Below the pieces are notes generated by a model. That model was not told where the DNA came from. It made no database searches and was given only the letters and a program-made list of their open reading frames with translations. Below are positions 5,549 to 6,123 of a stretch of DNA of 6,123 nucleotides, piece by piece. The stretch is from Pseudomonadales bacterium (GTDB lineage Bacteria; Pseudomonadota; Gammaproteobacteria; Pseudomonadales; Azotimanducaceae), in NCBI GenBank assembly GCA_029244465.1, contig JAQWQN010000123.1, positions 1 to 6,123 on the forward strand. The letters are read 5' to 3'. The position numbers and the translations under genes were made by a program. The number at the start of each line of letters is the position of its first letter. Positions within the stretch are counted from its first letter, which is position 1.

Positions 5549-5687
5549 CTGACTTCTCCATATGTTGAATCGCCTAATAATGACAGAAATTTCGCGTTGA
5601 AAATGACTAGAGCGGGAGTTACCTATCGGCAAACGCACCATGCTATATTAAGAATTCTTTCGCATTTCTAGATTGGGAGGTCTAAAC
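5549..5687. promoter_or_regulatory. Divergent promoter region between the SDR and TauD-type genes
   Basis: 139 bp that must carry both promoters. It includes TTGAAA at 5597-5602 (possible rightward -35, but only a poor -10 at the proper spacing), the AT-rich TATATT at 5644-5649 as a possible rightward -10, and the 10-bp palindrome AAGAATTCTT at 5650-5659. No pair of boxes is good enough to name a promoter. The downstream end holds a strong GGGAGG at 5675-5680, seven bases before the TauD-type ATG. Confidence 0.4.
5553..5559 (-). promoter_or_regulatory. Ribosome binding site fixing the SDR start
   Basis: Read on the minus strand this is GGAGAAG, four bases before the ATG at 5546-5548. It selects this start over the upstream in-frame ATG at 5639-5641, which would add 31 residues with no Rossmann-fold character. 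Confidence 0.8.
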
Positions 5688-6123
5688 ATGACGCAAGCCA
5701 CTTTGAAACCCACGCTTGGTACGCTTGAAGAGATTGATGCTCGCCTGATCGCAGCCGAGGCAAGTGGACTTATTCAGTTGAAGCCCATATCCGAAAACCT
5801 CGGCGTCGAGGTAGAGGGTGTTGACCTCAAGAAAAAGCTCGATCCCGAACAGGTAGCCACAGTCTATGATGCGCTGCTGCGCCATAAAGTTCTCGTTTTC
5901 AAGAAAATCGGGCTAAATCATGAGCAGCAGGTAAGGTTCACTTATGAACTGAGTGAAGCCTCGCCTAATGTCGGTGCGCCAACGATCGGGCACACTGTTT
6001 TTGGCCATGTCGATAAATATCCCGAACTCTTCTCGGTGTACCAGGGCGAGAAGTCAAAGCCCAGGAACATGGAGCGGTATGAGGCGCATGCCGCCGCAGA
6101 TCCTTGGACGGGGTACCACTGTG
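5688..6123 (+). CDS. TauD/TfdA family Fe(II)/2-oxoglutarate dioxygenase, 3' truncated by window end
   Basis: An open frame of 145 codons plus one base runs off the window. A strong ribosome site (GGGAGG 5675-5680) precedes the ATG. Family features: after a roughly 28-residue leader, IQLKPISENLGVEVEGVDL (29-47) matches the conserved opening strand of TauD-type enzymes, then LLRHKVLVFKK (63-73) and the helix around NHEQQVRF (77-84). Residues 97-108 (APTIGHTVFGHV) and 139-145 (PWTGYHC) follow the subfamily pattern. His144 should be the first iron ligand of the HxD motif, and the final G of the window would begin the Asp codon. Family members hydroxylate taurine, alkyl sulfates, aryloxyacids and other acids; the substrate here is unknown. 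The distal His and Arg lie outside the window, so integrity cannot be judged. It is divergent from the SDR. Confidence 0.88.
   Translation, partial: MTQATLKPTLGTLEEIDARLIAAEASGLIQLKPISENLGVEVEGVDLKKKLDPEQVATVYDALLRHKVLVFKKIGLNHEQQVRFTYELSEASPNVGAPTIGHTVFGHVDKYPELFSVYQGEKSKPRNMERYEAHAAADPWTGYHC

Noticed and set aside
5549..5641. Upstream extension of the SDR from ATG 5641 (31 extra residues)
   Set aside because: The added residues have no Rossmann-fold or signal-peptide character, and GGAGAAG supports ATG 5548.

Overview
The window is ordinary bacterial chromosome: densely packed genes, short spacers, Shine-Dalgarno sites and overlapping start/stop codons. No RNA gene, transposase, phage gene, CRISPR array or toxin-antitoxin pair was seen. 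The mix of families (Rid-family protein, HisN/inositol-phosphatase type enzyme, PurN-like formyltransferase, hotdog protein, GFA-type zinc protein, phytanoyl-CoA dioxygenase, SDR and TauD/TfdA dioxygenase) and the moderate base composition suggest an environmental, possibly marine, proteobacterium. That placement is an inference and is weak.

Layout. (1) 1-123 holds nothing recognisable. (2) 124-1392 is a divergent pair: a Rid-family gene on the minus strand and a HisN/IMPase-type phosphatase on the plus strand, only 39 bp apart. (3) 1508-3639 is a run of four minus-strand genes, probably one transcription unit or two adjacent ones. In transcription order they are a small two-helix membrane protein, a GFA-like zinc protein (ATGA overlap), a double-hotdog MaoC-like protein after a 76-bp gap, and a PurN-like formyltransferase (TGATG overlap). 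(4) 3640-3918 is the divergent control region of the membrane-protein operon and the PhyH gene, and it carries a 22-bp tandem direct repeat. (5) 3919-4689 is a PhyH-type Fe(II)/2-oxoglutarate dioxygenase on the plus strand. (6) 4799-5548 is an SDR on the minus strand, convergent with PhyH. (7) 5688 to the window end is the first 145 codons of a TauD/TfdA-type dioxygenase on the plus strand, divergent from the SDR.

How the genes may work together. Two unrelated Fe(II)/2-oxoglutarate dioxygenases flank an SDR, next to a hotdog protein and a GFA-like protein. This would suit a small-molecule catabolic or tailoring neighbourhood in which hydroxylation is followed by oxidation or release of a one-carbon or aldehyde fragment. 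No substrate can be read from the sequence, and the mixed strands mean the genes do not form a single operon.

What stands out is divergence at active sites. The Rid protein has Trp where deaminating RidA has its Arg. The SDR has Phe and Ser where the catalytic Tyr and Lys should be. The MaoC-like protein has Ser at the place of the hydratase Asp. The PurN-like protein keeps its catalytic Asn/His/Asp but lacks the usual glycine-rich phosphate loop. The two dioxygenases and the phosphatase look intact as far as they are visible.
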